Positions 5,292 to 12,880 of a stretch of 23,689 nucleotides of DNA are shown here, one piece after another (the stretch's first letter is position 1; each line of letters opens with the position of its first letter). The position numbers were made by a program, and so were the translations under genes. This DNA comes from DATNFP01 sp035606335 (GTDB lineage: Bacteria; Bacteroidota; Bacteroidia; Chitinophagales; Chitinophagaceae): the NCBI GenBank assembly GCA_035606335.1, contig DATNFP010000112.1, forward strand, positions 1-23,689, read 5' to 3'. The notes under the pieces were generated by a model, which saw only the letters and a list, made by a program, of their open reading frames with translations, searched no databases and was not told the origin of the DNA.

Positions 5292-6437
5292 ATGCCTGCT
5301 GCAAAATACGAAAATAGTCCCGCCTGGCTGCTGCTGGAAGACGGGACTTTATTTAAGGGAAAATCCTTCGGCGCCAAAGGTACTACCGGCGGTGAGATTT
5401 GCTTTAATACCGGGATGACTGGTTACCAGGAAGTGTTTACTGATCCTTCATACACGGGTCAGGTACTCATTATGAACAGTGCCTACATTGGCAATTATGG
5501 TGTGAAGGATGAGGATGTTGAATCGGATTCTGTGAAAATAAAGGGCCTGATTGCTAAGAACATATCGCATCGCTACAGCCGTATGACGGCTAATGACGGG
5601 CTTGAAGATTATCTCCTTAAAAACAATATTGTATCTATTTACGATGTAGATACACGAGCATTAGTACAGCATATACGCAGCAAAGGTGCAATGAATTGTG
5701 TGATCTCGACAGAGATCAGCCATGAAGCTGGCCTAAAGGCTGAATTAGCCAAAGTGCCAAATATGGATGGTCTTGAACTGTCTTCCGAAATTTCTACCAA
5801 AGAGCCATATACGGTCGGGTCTCCAAATGCTCCATATCGTGTCGCTGTTTTGGATTATGGAGTTAAGATAAATATTTTACAGAACCTTGCAGAGCGTAAT
5901 GCTTTCTTAAAGATATTTCCGGCAAAAACTGATTTAGCTACTCTGGAAGAGTTTAAGCCGCATGGCTATTTTATTTCAAATGGCCCTGGTGATCCGGGTT
6001 CTATGGATTATGCGGTGAAAACTGTAAAAGATATATTAACAACAAATAAACCATTCTTTGGTATATGCCTGGGTCATCAGCTATTAGCGCGTGCTAACGA
6101 CATCCCTACATTTAAAATGCATCATGGTCACCGCGGATTAAACCATCCGGTAAAAAATTTGATAACTGGCAGGGCAGAGATCACTACTCAAAATCATGGT
6201 TTTGGCGTAGACCCGGAAGCTGTAAAGAATAATGATAATATTGAAATAACACATGTAAATCTCAATGATGGCTCAATAGAAGGTATCAGGATGAAGAATA
6301 AGCAGGCTTTTTCAGTACAATACCACCCCGAAGCAACTCCCGGCCCTCATGATTCCCGTTATCTGTTCGACCAGTTTATAAAGATGATTGAGGAAAATGT
6401 AAATGTGCCCGAGAAAGTAAATTTTGCAGTCGAATAA
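5292..6437 (+). CDS. carA: Carbamoyl-phosphate synthase small (glutaminase) subunit
   Basis: A 381-residue protein, the usual length. It hydrolyses glutamine and passes ammonia to the large subunit CarB to make carbamoyl phosphate for pyrimidine and arginine synthesis. The N-terminal CPSase small-chain domain covers about residues 10-140 (GEICFNTGMTGYQEVFTDPSY). The class I glutamine amidotransferase domain follows from about 182, with the nucleophile Cys259 in FFGICLGHQ and the His345/Glu347 pair in QYHPEATPGPHDSRY. The ATG at 5292 gives the family N-terminus; a longer in-frame extension to 5193 is not protein-like and would cross the promoter. carB is not in this window, so the two subunits are encoded apart or carB lies elsewhere. 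A threonine dehydrogenase gene follows after 43 bases. Confidence 0.95.
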   Translation: MPAAKYENSPAWLLLEDGTLFKGKSFGAKGTTGGEICFNTGMTGYQEVFTDPSYTGQVLIMNSAYIGNYGVKDEDVESDSVKIKGLIAKNISHRYSRMTANDGLEDYLLKNNIVSIYDVDTRALVQHIRSKGAMNCVISTEISHEAGLKAELAKVPNMDGLELSSEISTKEPYTVGSPNAPYRVAVLDYGVKINILQNLAERNAFLKIFPAKTDLATLEEFKPHGYFISNGPGDPGSMDYAVKTVKDILTTNKPFFGICLGHQLLARANDIPTFKMHHGHRGLNHPVKNLITGRAEITTQNHGFGVDPEAVKNNDNIEITHVNLNDGSIEGIRMKNKQAFSVQYHPEATPGPHDSRYLFDQFIKMIEENVNVPEKVNFAVE

Positions 6438-6480
6438 GTAGTGATTGTATTATTTTGTGGTCTTTCACAGAAACAATTAA

Positions 6481-7440
6481 ATGAAACAGGAAAAGATACT
6501 AATAATTGGTGCATGTGGTCAAATCGGTGTAGAGCTTACTCTTGCATTGCGCAAAGTTTATGGTAATGACAATGTAGTAGCTACAGATATTCGTGAGGAG
6601 CATCCTTTATTAAAAGGTACAGGTCCCTATACAGTGCTGAATGCAATGGATGCCACTGCAACTCACGATTTGGTAAAGAAAGAAAGTATAACACAGATAT
6701 ATTTATTAGCTGCGTTGCTTTCTGCAACAGGTGAAAAAGATCCGAATCGTGCCTGGGATATCAATATGAAGAGTCTTTTGCAGGTTCTAGATTTGGGAGT
6801 ACAGGAGAAACTTACTAAAATATATTGGCCAAGTTCTATTGCTGTTTTTGGTCCAACTACACCACGCCAGCACACACCACAACAAACAATTATAGAACCA
6901 CGAACGGTTTACGGTGTAAGTAAGTATGCGGGTGAGCTTTGGTGCCAGTATTATAATCAGCGGTGGGGATTGGATGTACGCAGTCTGCGCTATCCAGGCC
7001 TTATTAGCTGGAAGTCAGAACCGGGTGGGGGAACGACGGATTATGCGGTAGAAATATATCATGAGGCACTAAAGAATGAGCAGTACACATGCTTTCTTTC
7101 AGAAGATACTTATCTGCCCATGATGTATATGGACGATGCAATTCGTGGTACTATCGAATTAATGGAAGCATCCGCTGATAAGGTAAAGACACGCATGGCA
7201 TACAACATTTCTGCAATGAGCTTTTCTCCAAAAGAAATTGCTGAAGCAATAAGGCTCCATATCCCTGATTTTAAAATTTCATACGCTCCTGATTTCCGTC
7301 AGCAAATTGCAAATGGCTGGCCACAAAGCATAGATGATAGCGCAGCACGCAACGATTGGGGATGGCGAAATGAATTCGATCTCAACAAAATGACCGATGA
7401 AATGTTGATGCACTTGAAACAAAAGGAACAAGTGGCATAA
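6481..7440 (+). CDS. tdh: L-threonine 3-dehydrogenase, SDR (epimerase-like) type
   Basis: A 319-residue extended short-chain dehydrogenase that oxidises L-threonine with NAD to 2-amino-3-ketobutyrate, the first step of threonine breakdown to glycine and acetyl-CoA. The Rossmann motif is GACGQIG (residues 10-16); the catalytic Ser lies in WPSSIAVFG and the Tyr/Lys pair in YGVSKYAGE. The sequence SLRYPGLISWKSEPGGGTTDYAVEIY followed by YLPMMYMDDAIRGTIELM is diagnostic of the SDR threonine dehydrogenases described from Flavobacterium, unlike the zinc-dependent enzyme of E. coli. Other extended SDR enzymes such as UDP-sugar epimerases are less likely because of this threonine-pocket block. It lies 43 bases after carA on the same strand and may be partly co-transcribed. 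Confidence 0.88.
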   Translation: MKQEKILIIGACGQIGVELTLALRKVYGNDNVVATDIREEHPLLKGTGPYTVLNAMDATATHDLVKKESITQIYLLAALLSATGEKDPNRAWDINMKSLLQVLDLGVQEKLTKIYWPSSIAVFGPTTPRQHTPQQTIIEPRTVYGVSKYAGELWCQYYNQRWGLDVRSLRYPGLISWKSEPGGGTTDYAVEIYHEALKNEQYTCFLSEDTYLPMMYMDDAIRGTIELMEASADKVKTRMAYNISAMSFSPKEIAEAIRLHIPDFKISYAPDFRQQIANGWPQSIDDSAARNDWGWRNEFDLNKMTDEMLMHLKQKEQVA

Positions 7441-7476
7441 CTTTTATTCGGTACAATGATATTATTTCATCCATGT

Positions 7477-7488
7477 CCTTTGCAAAGG
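7477..7488. promoter_or_regulatory. 12-bp palindrome upstream of a small membrane peptide gene
   Basis: CCTTTGCAAAGG is a perfect palindrome 25 bases upstream of the ATG at 7514. It includes TTTGC, the downstream part of many promoters of this phylum, so it may be promoter plus operator. Chance occurrence cannot be excluded. Confidence 0.3.
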
Positions 7489-7513
7489 TTTGTGAATTCA
7501 ATCTCGTGAAACT

Positions 7514-7639
7514 ATGAAACAAAAGATCAATTTAAGACCCAAAATAATGAGCAGAAAGCAACGGAAAACTATGGTATATGCTCTGTTGGGTGCTGTTCTT
7601 GTTGCTCTTGTACCATATATCTTGTCTCATTTAGCATAA
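7514..7639 (+). CDS. Small single-pass membrane peptide (41 aa)
   Basis: An ATG-to-TAA frame of 41 residues. The first 19 are strongly basic (MKQKINLRPKIMSRKQRKT) and the rest form one membrane helix (VYALLGAVLVALVPYILSH). The basic side would stay in the cytoplasm. It fills the 283-base space between tdh and the sirtuin gene that would otherwise be empty. Another peptide with the same build, a Lys-rich start then one helix with no C-terminal domain, is encoded at 19829-19939. No function is recognised. The clean charge and hydrophobic partition supports a real gene, but a frame this short needs conservation to be sure. Confidence 0.5.
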   Translation: MKQKINLRPKIMSRKQRKTMVYALLGAVLVALVPYILSHLA

Positions 7640-7723
7640 AAAATTGCGTAAAGCATTTGGATTATAGTGAGCATTAGCTCACTTTTTCTTTTTATAGATA
7701 CTTTTGTTGTAAATGCAGAGTTT

Positions 7724-8410
7724 ATGGCTAAACTCAAATTGGTCGTGTTAACTGGTGCCGGAATAAGCGCTGAAAGCGGATTAAGAACGTTCAGGGATAG
7801 TGATGGATTATGGGAGGGCTATAATGTGGAAGATGTGGCAACACCGGGGGCATGGCGTAGAGACCCTCAATTAGTATTGGATTTTTACAATCAGCGAAGA
7901 AAAAATGTACTCGAAGCCCAACCCAATTCTGCACACAAGGGCTTGGCTGATCTTCAGGAACATTACGATGTGCATATTATCACACAAAATATAGACGATC
8001 TGCACGAGCGGGCAGGTTCTACTAACGTTTTGCATCTGCATGGTGAGATATTAAAAATGCGGAGTATACAAAATGAATATAAATTGTATGAGATCACAGA
8101 TGATATAAAATTAGGTGACTTGGCTGATGACGGTTCTCAATTCCGTCCTCATGTAGTATGGTTTGAGGAGCCTGTCCCGATGATGGAAGCTGCGATACCT
8201 GTTATGTATAGTGCAGATATATTTGTCTTGATTGGAACATCGCTTGTTGTTTATCCGGCTGCGGGATTAATGGATTATATAAGGCATGAGATCAAAAAAT
8301 ATATTATTGATATGCGTATCCCTTCGGTAAATAGATTTAGAAATGTAATACCTATCGAAAAACCGGCTACCGAAGGTATAGTTGAGCTAAAGCGATTGCT
8401 GCTTGGATAA
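7724..8410 (+). CDS. cobB: NAD-dependent protein deacylase (class III-type sirtuin)
   Basis: A 228-residue sirtuin that removes acyl groups from lysines using NAD. Motifs in order: GAGISAESG (11-19), TQNIDDLHERAG (87-98), catalytic His106 in LHLHGE, RPHVVWFEEPVP, and GTSLVVYPAAG. Tyr55 and Arg58 in FYNQRR match the Tyr-x-x-Arg pair that in SIRT5 and E. coli CobB favours succinyl-, malonyl- and glutaryl-lysine. The protein has no cysteine, so the structural zinc site is absent; as I recall, Bacteroidota relatives also lack it. The ATG at 7724 is used; the upstream in-frame GTG at 7667 adds a non-conserved leader and crosses a TACTTTTG -7-like box at 7699-7706. The gene overlaps the convergent gene 8387-9613 by 24 bases. 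Confidence 0.93.
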   Translation: MAKLKLVVLTGAGISAESGLRTFRDSDGLWEGYNVEDVATPGAWRRDPQLVLDFYNQRRKNVLEAQPNSAHKGLADLQEHYDVHIITQNIDDLHERAGSTNVLHLHGEILKMRSIQNEYKLYEITDDIKLGDLADDGSQFRPHVVWFEEPVPMMEAAIPVMYSADIFVLIGTSLVVYPAAGLMDYIRHEIKKYIIDMRIPSVNRFRNVIPIEKPATEGIVELKRLLLG

Positions 8411-9613
8411 TACGAACTGCACTCTTGAAAATTGCAATCCCAATACATACATCATAGCCGGCATTAGATGGTGCATGAGCCTGTCTTGTGAGGTATTTAA
8501 ATGCCAAGCCACGTCATAAGGCGTAAACACATAGATCATAAAATATGCACCCATACACACAAGCAACATTACAAATTCCTTGTTGGGCAGTTTTCTTTCC
8601 ACGATGCAAAAGATAATATAAACCATCAGCCCGATCTTCACGACGGGAAATAATGTATTCAGATTTACAACTAATTTGTCATAGATCATCTTATAACGCC
8701 CTGCCTGAAATAATTTTAAATAAGGAGAAGCAGCCTGATTGCTTATTAAGTCATTAGCGGGAGCATAGGCCACTTTAAAAAATGTGATTATTAGTAGAGG
8801 TACAATTATTCCTGCTAAAAAATATTTGAAGTTATGCTTTGAAAATATAGTGCGTGCATGGAACAGTACAAAAATAACAGATAGTATTGAGCCTTCGTTC
8901 TTTGTCCACATGCAGCATCCTAAAAAAGCTGCACATAGTACGATTAACTTTTTATTTTCTTTGTAATGTTGCATGCAGATAATTGCGCATAAAAAGAAAA
9001 ATGCGAGTAAAGTATCTGCATATTGCGATACGCCTTGTTTCAGGAAATAATCATCTGTAGCAAACAGTATTAAAATAAGAGCTGCAATAACTATATTCTT
9101 TTTAAACAACTCTGTGTATATCAATAACGGTGTACACAGGGTTATCAGAAAGCTGAATGCAAAAGGAATAAGAACTGTATAATGGTCATGAAACAACCGG
9201 AAGAAAAAACCTAAAAATGCAGGCAGGCAATATGGATAGTCAGGATGTCCGAAATGAGTATATAGGAAAAGTTTTTTCCAGCTGTATTGGTGCGCCAGCA
9301 TCTCGGCATGATAATTCCATATTGCGTAAGCATCATACCCTCCATGTTTTTCCGCGAAATAATAGGTTCTGTTAGTGATAAGGAAAACGCCGATAACCAT
9401 AATAGCCCAATACCATCCTTCATGTACGGACTTTTCCTGCGCAATATTGCTAAGACCTTTTTTCATCCAGACATATAATTGCCGGATGCAAAAAGCTGTG
9501 AGTAATACTGTAACAACAAAATTTAAATGAATAACAAGAGATAAGAAATATAAAAAGCTGATGCAACTTGCAGAAAGCCCTAAAAATAATATTTGACGGC
9601 TGTCATTTCTCAT
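8387..9613 (-). CDS. GT-C-like multi-pass membrane glycosyltransferase (putative)
   Basis: About 408 residues with around ten hydrophobic segments. An acidic loop early in the protein (GGYDAYAIWNYHAEML, near residues 90-105) is followed by a stretch with HFGHPDYPYCLPAF. This layout of an Asp-bearing first external loop followed by a His-Pro-Asp-Tyr-Pro motif fits the GT-C fold of polyprenyl-phosphate-sugar transferases (ArnT/PMT-like), but sequence alone does not define donor or acceptor. The ATG at 9613 is chosen over a TTG two codons upstream at 9619. The upstream gene 9616-9987 stops 3 bases before this start, so the two are coupled. It overlaps the sirtuin gene tail to tail. Confidence 0.65.
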   Translation of the reverse strand: MRNDSRQILFLGLSASCISFLYFLSLVIHLNFVVTVLLTAFCIRQLYVWMKKGLSNIAQEKSVHEGWYWAIMVIGVFLITNRTYYFAEKHGGYDAYAIWNYHAEMLAHQYSWKKLFLYTHFGHPDYPYCLPAFLGFFFRLFHDHYTVLIPFAFSFLITLCTPLLIYTELFKKNIVIAALILILFATDDYFLKQGVSQYADTLLAFFFLCAIICMQHYKENKKLIVLCAAFLGCCMWTKNEGSILSVIFVLFHARTIFSKHNFKYFLAGIIVPLLIITFFKVAYAPANDLISNQAASPYLKLFQAGRYKMIYDKLVVNLNTLFPVVKIGLMVYIIFCIVERKLPNKEFVMLLVCMGAYFMIYVFTPYDVAWHLNTSQDRLMHHLMPAMMYVLGLQFSRVQFVLSKQQSL

Positions 9614-9615
9614 TA

Positions 9616-9987
9616 TCAATTACTGCTTGTTAGTAGATAATTATTTTGTCCGTCACTATTTTTCCAAAGCAGCTTCCTGTTGGTAGGTATTGTATCTTTC
9701 AGACTGGCATCTTGTATGGTCAGCACAGTATCATAAACGTTGTTCTCGTATTTTAATGAAACAAAACGTGGAGCTAACACATATCTGCTCCAGAAATAAA
9801 CATCTCCCTTTGGATTTATTATTTTGAGAGAAATATTAGAATTAACAGGAAGTATGCTATCAAGCTTGTGAAGCGTCACTCCCATCTTATCTATATCGTC
9901 CTGCTGCTGGTGGATTTTTGCTCCATGCAGCAGCACTGCAATGATCACAGCTGAAAAAAGCAGGATGTATATAATGATACCTTTCAT
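9616..9987 (-). CDS. Hypothetical membrane-anchored protein (123 aa)
   Basis: One N-terminal membrane helix (IIIYILLFSAVIIAVLLHG, residues 4-22) followed by about 100 polar residues with beta-type patterning (VYFWSRYVLAPRFVSLKYENNVYDTVLTI). This suggests a small domain on the outer face of the inner membrane. No family is recognised. The ATG at 9987 is preferred to a TTG at 9996. Its stop lies immediately before the start of the GT-C-like gene, and ftsY ends 33 bases upstream. The tight coupling with the GT-C-like protein suggests a partner or accessory subunit, but that is inference from spacing only. Confidence 0.65.
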   Translation of the reverse strand: MKGIIIYILLFSAVIIAVLLHGAKIHQQQDDIDKMGVTLHKLDSILPVNSNISLKIINPKGDVYFWSRYVLAPRFVSLKYENNVYDTVLTIQDASLKDTIPTNRKLLWKNSDGQNNYLLTSSN

Positions 9988-10020
9988 TCGGTGCAAAAGA
10001 TAAACATTAAAAAGAGTTTT

Positions 10021-10998
10021 TTATTGCTCCAGGCTAAAGAGGCTATCTACAAATTCTGCCTTATTAAAGATCTGCAGGTCTTCCATTTTTTCGCCTACGC
10101 CTATATATTTCACAGGTATTTTAAATTGGTTGGCAATAGCTAATACTACACCACCTTTGGCAGTTCCATCCAATTTAGTAATGGCCATAGCTGTTACATC
10201 AGTAGCTGCCGTAAAATGTTTGGCTTGCTCAAGCGCATTTTGTCCCGTGCTGCCATCAAGCACCAGCAGTACTTCATGTGGTGCATCGGATATTTTTTTG
10301 CTTATTACTCTGCGTATTTTGCTCAGCTCATCCATCAGATGCGCCTTATTATGCAACCGGCCTGCGGTATCAATAATCACTACGTCGGCATCTCTGGCAA
10401 TGCCACTTTGCACAGCATCGAATGCTACTGAGCTTGGGTCGCTGCCCATTTCTTTTTTTACTATTGGCACACCTACTCGCTCACTCCAAATTGTTAATTG
10501 GTCAACAGCCGCAGCTCGGAATGTGTCTGCGGCTCCTAAAAGCACACTCTTGCCATTTTTCTTATAGTTATATGCCAGTTTGCCTATTGTAGTTGTTTTC
10601 CCGACTCCATTTACGCCCACTACCAATACTACGTATGGTTTTTTACCCGCGGGTATATCAAAGGTTTCAAATTCGTTTGTCGGGGATGAAGTAAGTATCC
10701 CCATTATTTCTTCCTGCAATATACTATTCAGCTCAGAAGTGCCGAGGAATTTATCTTTTGCTACGCGTGCTTCTATATGGTTGATAATTGTGACGGTTGT
10801 GTCAATACCTACATCGGCACCCACCAGGGCTTCTTCAAGCTGGTCCAGTACCTCTTCGTCTACTTTATCCTTTCCGGCTATAGCTTTTGTGATCTTTGAA
10901 AAAAAACCTTGTTTCGTTTTTTTTAGCCCTTCGTCAAGCGCCTCCTTTTGTTCCTGTTGTTCTTTATTTCTTTTAAAAAGTTTATCGAAAAGACCCAT
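10021..10998 (-). CDS. ftsY: Signal recognition particle receptor FtsY
   Basis: A 325-residue SRP GTPase that receives ribosome-SRP complexes at the inner membrane for co-translational insertion. After a short charged N-terminal region (residues 1-30) comes the helical N domain (about 31-105), then the G domain: GVNGVGKTT (128-136), DTFRAAAVDQL (158-168), DTAGRLH (210-216), TKLDGTAKGG (274-283). The long acidic A domain of E. coli FtsY is absent, as is usual in Bacteroidota. It heads a minus-strand run with the genes at 9616 and 8387 following closely. The 448 bases upstream to sucD hold its promoter region and a minus-strand terminator at 11179-11205 that shields it from read-through. Confidence 0.96.
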   Translation of the reverse strand: MGLFDKLFKRNKEQQEQKEALDEGLKKTKQGFFSKITKAIAGKDKVDEEVLDQLEEALVGADVGIDTTVTIINHIEARVAKDKFLGTSELNSILQEEIMGILTSSPTNEFETFDIPAGKKPYVVLVVGVNGVGKTTTIGKLAYNYKKNGKSVLLGAADTFRAAAVDQLTIWSERVGVPIVKKEMGSDPSSVAFDAVQSGIARDADVVIIDTAGRLHNKAHLMDELSKIRRVISKKISDAPHEVLLVLDGSTGQNALEQAKHFTAATDVTAMAITKLDGTAKGGVVLAIANQFKIPVKYIGVGEKMEDLQIFNKAEFVDSLFSLEQ

Positions 10999-11178
10999 AA
11001 TAAATGATCGTACAGATTGAAAATTATTCGGGGCGAAGTTAAAGATTATATATTTATAGCTAGTTATCTGATTTTGTTGAATTTAGAAAATTATAATGCT
11101 TGATTATTTTAATTTGTGCTTAAAAAATCCCCGGATTCCTATTAGATTAGCCGTTATTGTATTACTATTGTACAGATA

Positions 11179-11205
11179 AAGAAAAAGCCGGTAGATACCG
11201 GCCTT
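11179..11205 (-). terminator. Rho-independent terminator with no visible gene in front
   Basis: On the minus strand AAG-GCCGGT-ATCT-ACCGGC-TTTTTCTTT: a 6-bp GC-rich stem, extended by two A-T pairs around a bulged G, a 4-base loop, then a T-run. The plus strand has no T-run after the stem, so it works leftwards. The region to its right up to sucD has no minus-strand gene. Confidence 0.7.
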
Positions 11206-11360
11206 CGAAATCTAGAATTGATTACCCATTACAACTCTTTTATTGTATAAATATATACCGTGTAGCAGCGATATATACTAGCAAATTGTTTTTTCTATTT
11301 ACATAGACGGTGTTTCTTACAAAATAGTTGGGTTGCTTTTATTTACAGGAATTTATTTGA

Positions 11361-11391
11361 TTTGCTTTTGCTCACATTTCCCTTAATTTTG
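11361..11391 (+). promoter_or_regulatory. sucD promoter
   Basis: TTTG (11361-11364), exactly 19 bases, then TAATTTTG (11384-11391): a perfect match to the Bacteroidota housekeeping promoter in both boxes and spacing. The start codon follows 55 bases later, leaving a leader of about 50 bases, AT-rich near the ATG. Confidence 0.8.
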
Positions 11392-11446
11392 CCCGCGTTA
11401 TCATTTTTTAATAAATAGTCTTATTTATTGTTTAATAATTTATTTC

Positions 11447-12331
11447 ATGGGCGTTTTAGTAAATAAAAATTCAAAAATAATAGTACAAGGCTTCACGGGC
11501 ACGGAAGGTACATTTCATGCCAGCCAGATGATTGAATATGGTACAAATGTGGTAGGTGGCGTAACTCCTTCAAAAGGGGGGACACAACATCTTGATCGCC
11601 CTGTGTTTAATACTGTCAAGGATGCAGTAAATGATACTGGTGCTGATGTTTCAATAATATTTGTACCGCCAGCTTTTGCTGCTGATGCAATCATGGAAGC
11701 AGCTGATGCAGGTATCAAGGTTATTATTTGCATTACTGAGGGTCTTCCTGTACAGGATATGGTGAAAGCCCGTGAATATATAAAAGGTACAGGCAGCCGA
11801 TTGATTGGTCCTAACTGTCCCGGCGTTATTACGGCGGGTGAGGCTAAAGTTGGTATTATGCCTGGTTTTGTTTTTAAGCCCGGTCGTATAGGTGTTGTTT
11901 CCAAATCCGGAACGCTCACTTACGAAGCCGCTGATCAGGTGGTAAAAGCCGGTCTCGGTATTTCTACGGCAATAGGCATAGGTGGTGACCCGATCATTGG
12001 TACTACTACCAAAGAAGCTGTAGAGCTTTTAATGAACGACCCTGAAACTGATGGTATCATAATGATTGGCGAAATTGGTGGAACTATGGAAGCCGAAGCC
12101 GCTAATTGGTTAAAGAATAATATGAATAAACCTGTGGTTGGGTTCATCGCAGGCCAGACAGCCCCTCCCGGTCGTCGTATGGGGCATGCTGGTGCCATCA
12201 TCGGTGGCGCAGATGATACTGCAGCCGCTAAAATGAAAATCATGCGTGAATGTGGTATTCATGTCGTAGACAGCCCTGCTAATATTGGTATTACTATGGC
12301 AAAAGTTCTTAAGAAAGAATCAGTAGCTTAA
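11447..12331 (+). CDS. sucD: Succinyl-CoA synthetase alpha subunit
   Basis: A 294-residue protein. With SucB it converts succinyl-CoA to succinate while forming ATP or GTP in the TCA cycle. The N-terminal CoA-binding Rossmann domain contains VQGFTGTEGTFHA and GGVTPSKGG (13-45), followed by IGPNCPGVI (120-128) and VSKSGTLTYE. The phosphorylated histidine is His247 in GRRMGHAGAIIGG. Full length, no disruption. It has its own promoter and terminator, and sucB is not adjacent, so here sucD is a single-gene unit, unlike the sucCD operon of proteobacteria. Confidence 0.97.
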   Translation: MGVLVNKNSKIIVQGFTGTEGTFHASQMIEYGTNVVGGVTPSKGGTQHLDRPVFNTVKDAVNDTGADVSIIFVPPAFAADAIMEAADAGIKVIICITEGLPVQDMVKAREYIKGTGSRLIGPNCPGVITAGEAKVGIMPGFVFKPGRIGVVSKSGTLTYEAADQVVKAGLGISTAIGIGGDPIIGTTTKEAVELLMNDPETDGIIMIGEIGGTMEAEAANWLKNNMNKPVVGFIAGQTAPPGRRMGHAGAIIGGADDTAAAKMKIMRECGIHVVDSPANIGITMAKVLKKESVA

Positions 12332-12352
12332 TTAATTTCTCTATATAAAATT

Positions 12353-12382
12353 AAAGCCGTCTGTTTTTACAGACGGCTTTTT
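12353..12382. terminator. Bidirectional terminator between sucD and a lipoprotein gene
   Basis: AAA then a perfect 9-bp stem GCCGTCTGT/ACAGACGGC with a TTTT loop, then TTTTT. It is 22 bases after the sucD stop and 27 bases from the convergent lipoprotein gene stop. The A-run before the stem lets it act on the minus strand as well. Confidence 0.9.
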
Positions 12383-12408
12383 ATATTTTCTGATTTATTC
12401 AAGGTTCA

Positions 12409-12810
12409 TTATCGGCTATTACCGATGTTTGCACTATTATCTACGCTATCTTTATTTACATATCCTGTATTGCTGCCTTTGCCTTCACCCTTTTTTGCAG
12501 GCTTGTTATAATCTGTTTCAGTTCCAATATCATTTTGCATTTTAGTTCTTGGTGTAGCGCTGCCATTTACTATTTCACGGTTATTATTTTTTTTGCCCGC
12601 AGTAGTGGTATTGCTACTTCCATTTGCCGAATTGCTGGTATCAGCACGGCTCATAGTAGTATCGGCCGGGCTCGTGGTAGACGAAGAATTCATGGTATCC
12701 GTCGTAGCTGTTGAATCGGTATTGGTAGAATTATTATTGTTTCCATTACTACACGACACGAAAAATAATCCTAACACAAGTATCAGGCTCGAAAATTTTA
12801 TTGTTTTCAT
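12409..12810 (-). CDS. Low-complexity lipoprotein (133 aa)
   Basis: A type II signal peptide with lipobox FVSC (Cys20) is followed by a long low-complexity region rich in Asn, Ser and Thr (about residues 21-75) and a Lys/Gly/Asn-rich end with SNTGYVNKDSVDNS. No folded domain is recognised. It would be a lipid-anchored, disordered envelope protein. The next gene on the same strand, 12881-13129, encodes a shorter lipoprotein with a similar NTGY...DSV end, and 19952-20167 is a third of this composition. The first two are probably paralogues and may be co-transcribed. Confidence 0.75.
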   Translation of the reverse strand: MKTIKFSSLILVLGLFFVSCSNGNNNNSTNTDSTATTDTMNSSSTTSPADTTMSRADTSNSANGSSNTTTAGKKNNNREIVNGSATPRTKMQNDIGTETDYNKPAKKGEGKGSNTGYVNKDSVDNSANIGNSR

Positions 12811-12880
12811 GGTTGAATATTTTTTGTTAATTTATTTATAAAACATCATGCCGCCTTTTTAATATGATGTCCGTTTATAG

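Larger units (their letters stand above)
10999..11446. other. Long intergenic region between divergent ftsY and sucD
   Basis: 448 bases with no convincing protein gene. It holds a minus-strand hairpin terminator (11179-11205), the sucD promoter (11361-11391), and AT-rich sequence before ftsY. Bases 11206-11360 are rich in stops in all frames and could encode a small RNA ending at the hairpin. A 27-codon plus-strand frame (11097-11180) is probably chance. Confidence 0.6.

Noticed and set aside
10130..11020. Long plus-strand frames opposite ftsY
   Set aside because: They are antisense shadows of a strongly conserved gene with full motifs on the minus strand.
11097..11180. A 27-codon plus-strand frame (MLDYFNLCLKNPRI...) just before the hairpin at 11187
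   Set aside because: Too short to judge, no promoter, and the hairpin after it has its T-run on the other strand.
11515..12243. Long minus-strand frames opposite sucD
   Set aside because: Shadows of sucD, caused by its codon use; no domain or start signal.
12409..12810. CRISPR-like or tandem repeat in the lipoprotein gene
   Set aside because: The Asn/Ser/Thr codon runs are low-complexity but have no fixed unit or spacer pattern.
12843..12870. ACATCAT-N14-ATGATGT inverted repeat between two lipoprotein genes
   Set aside because: Only 7 bp arms with a long spacer in AT-rich DNA; likely chance and without a T-run for termination.
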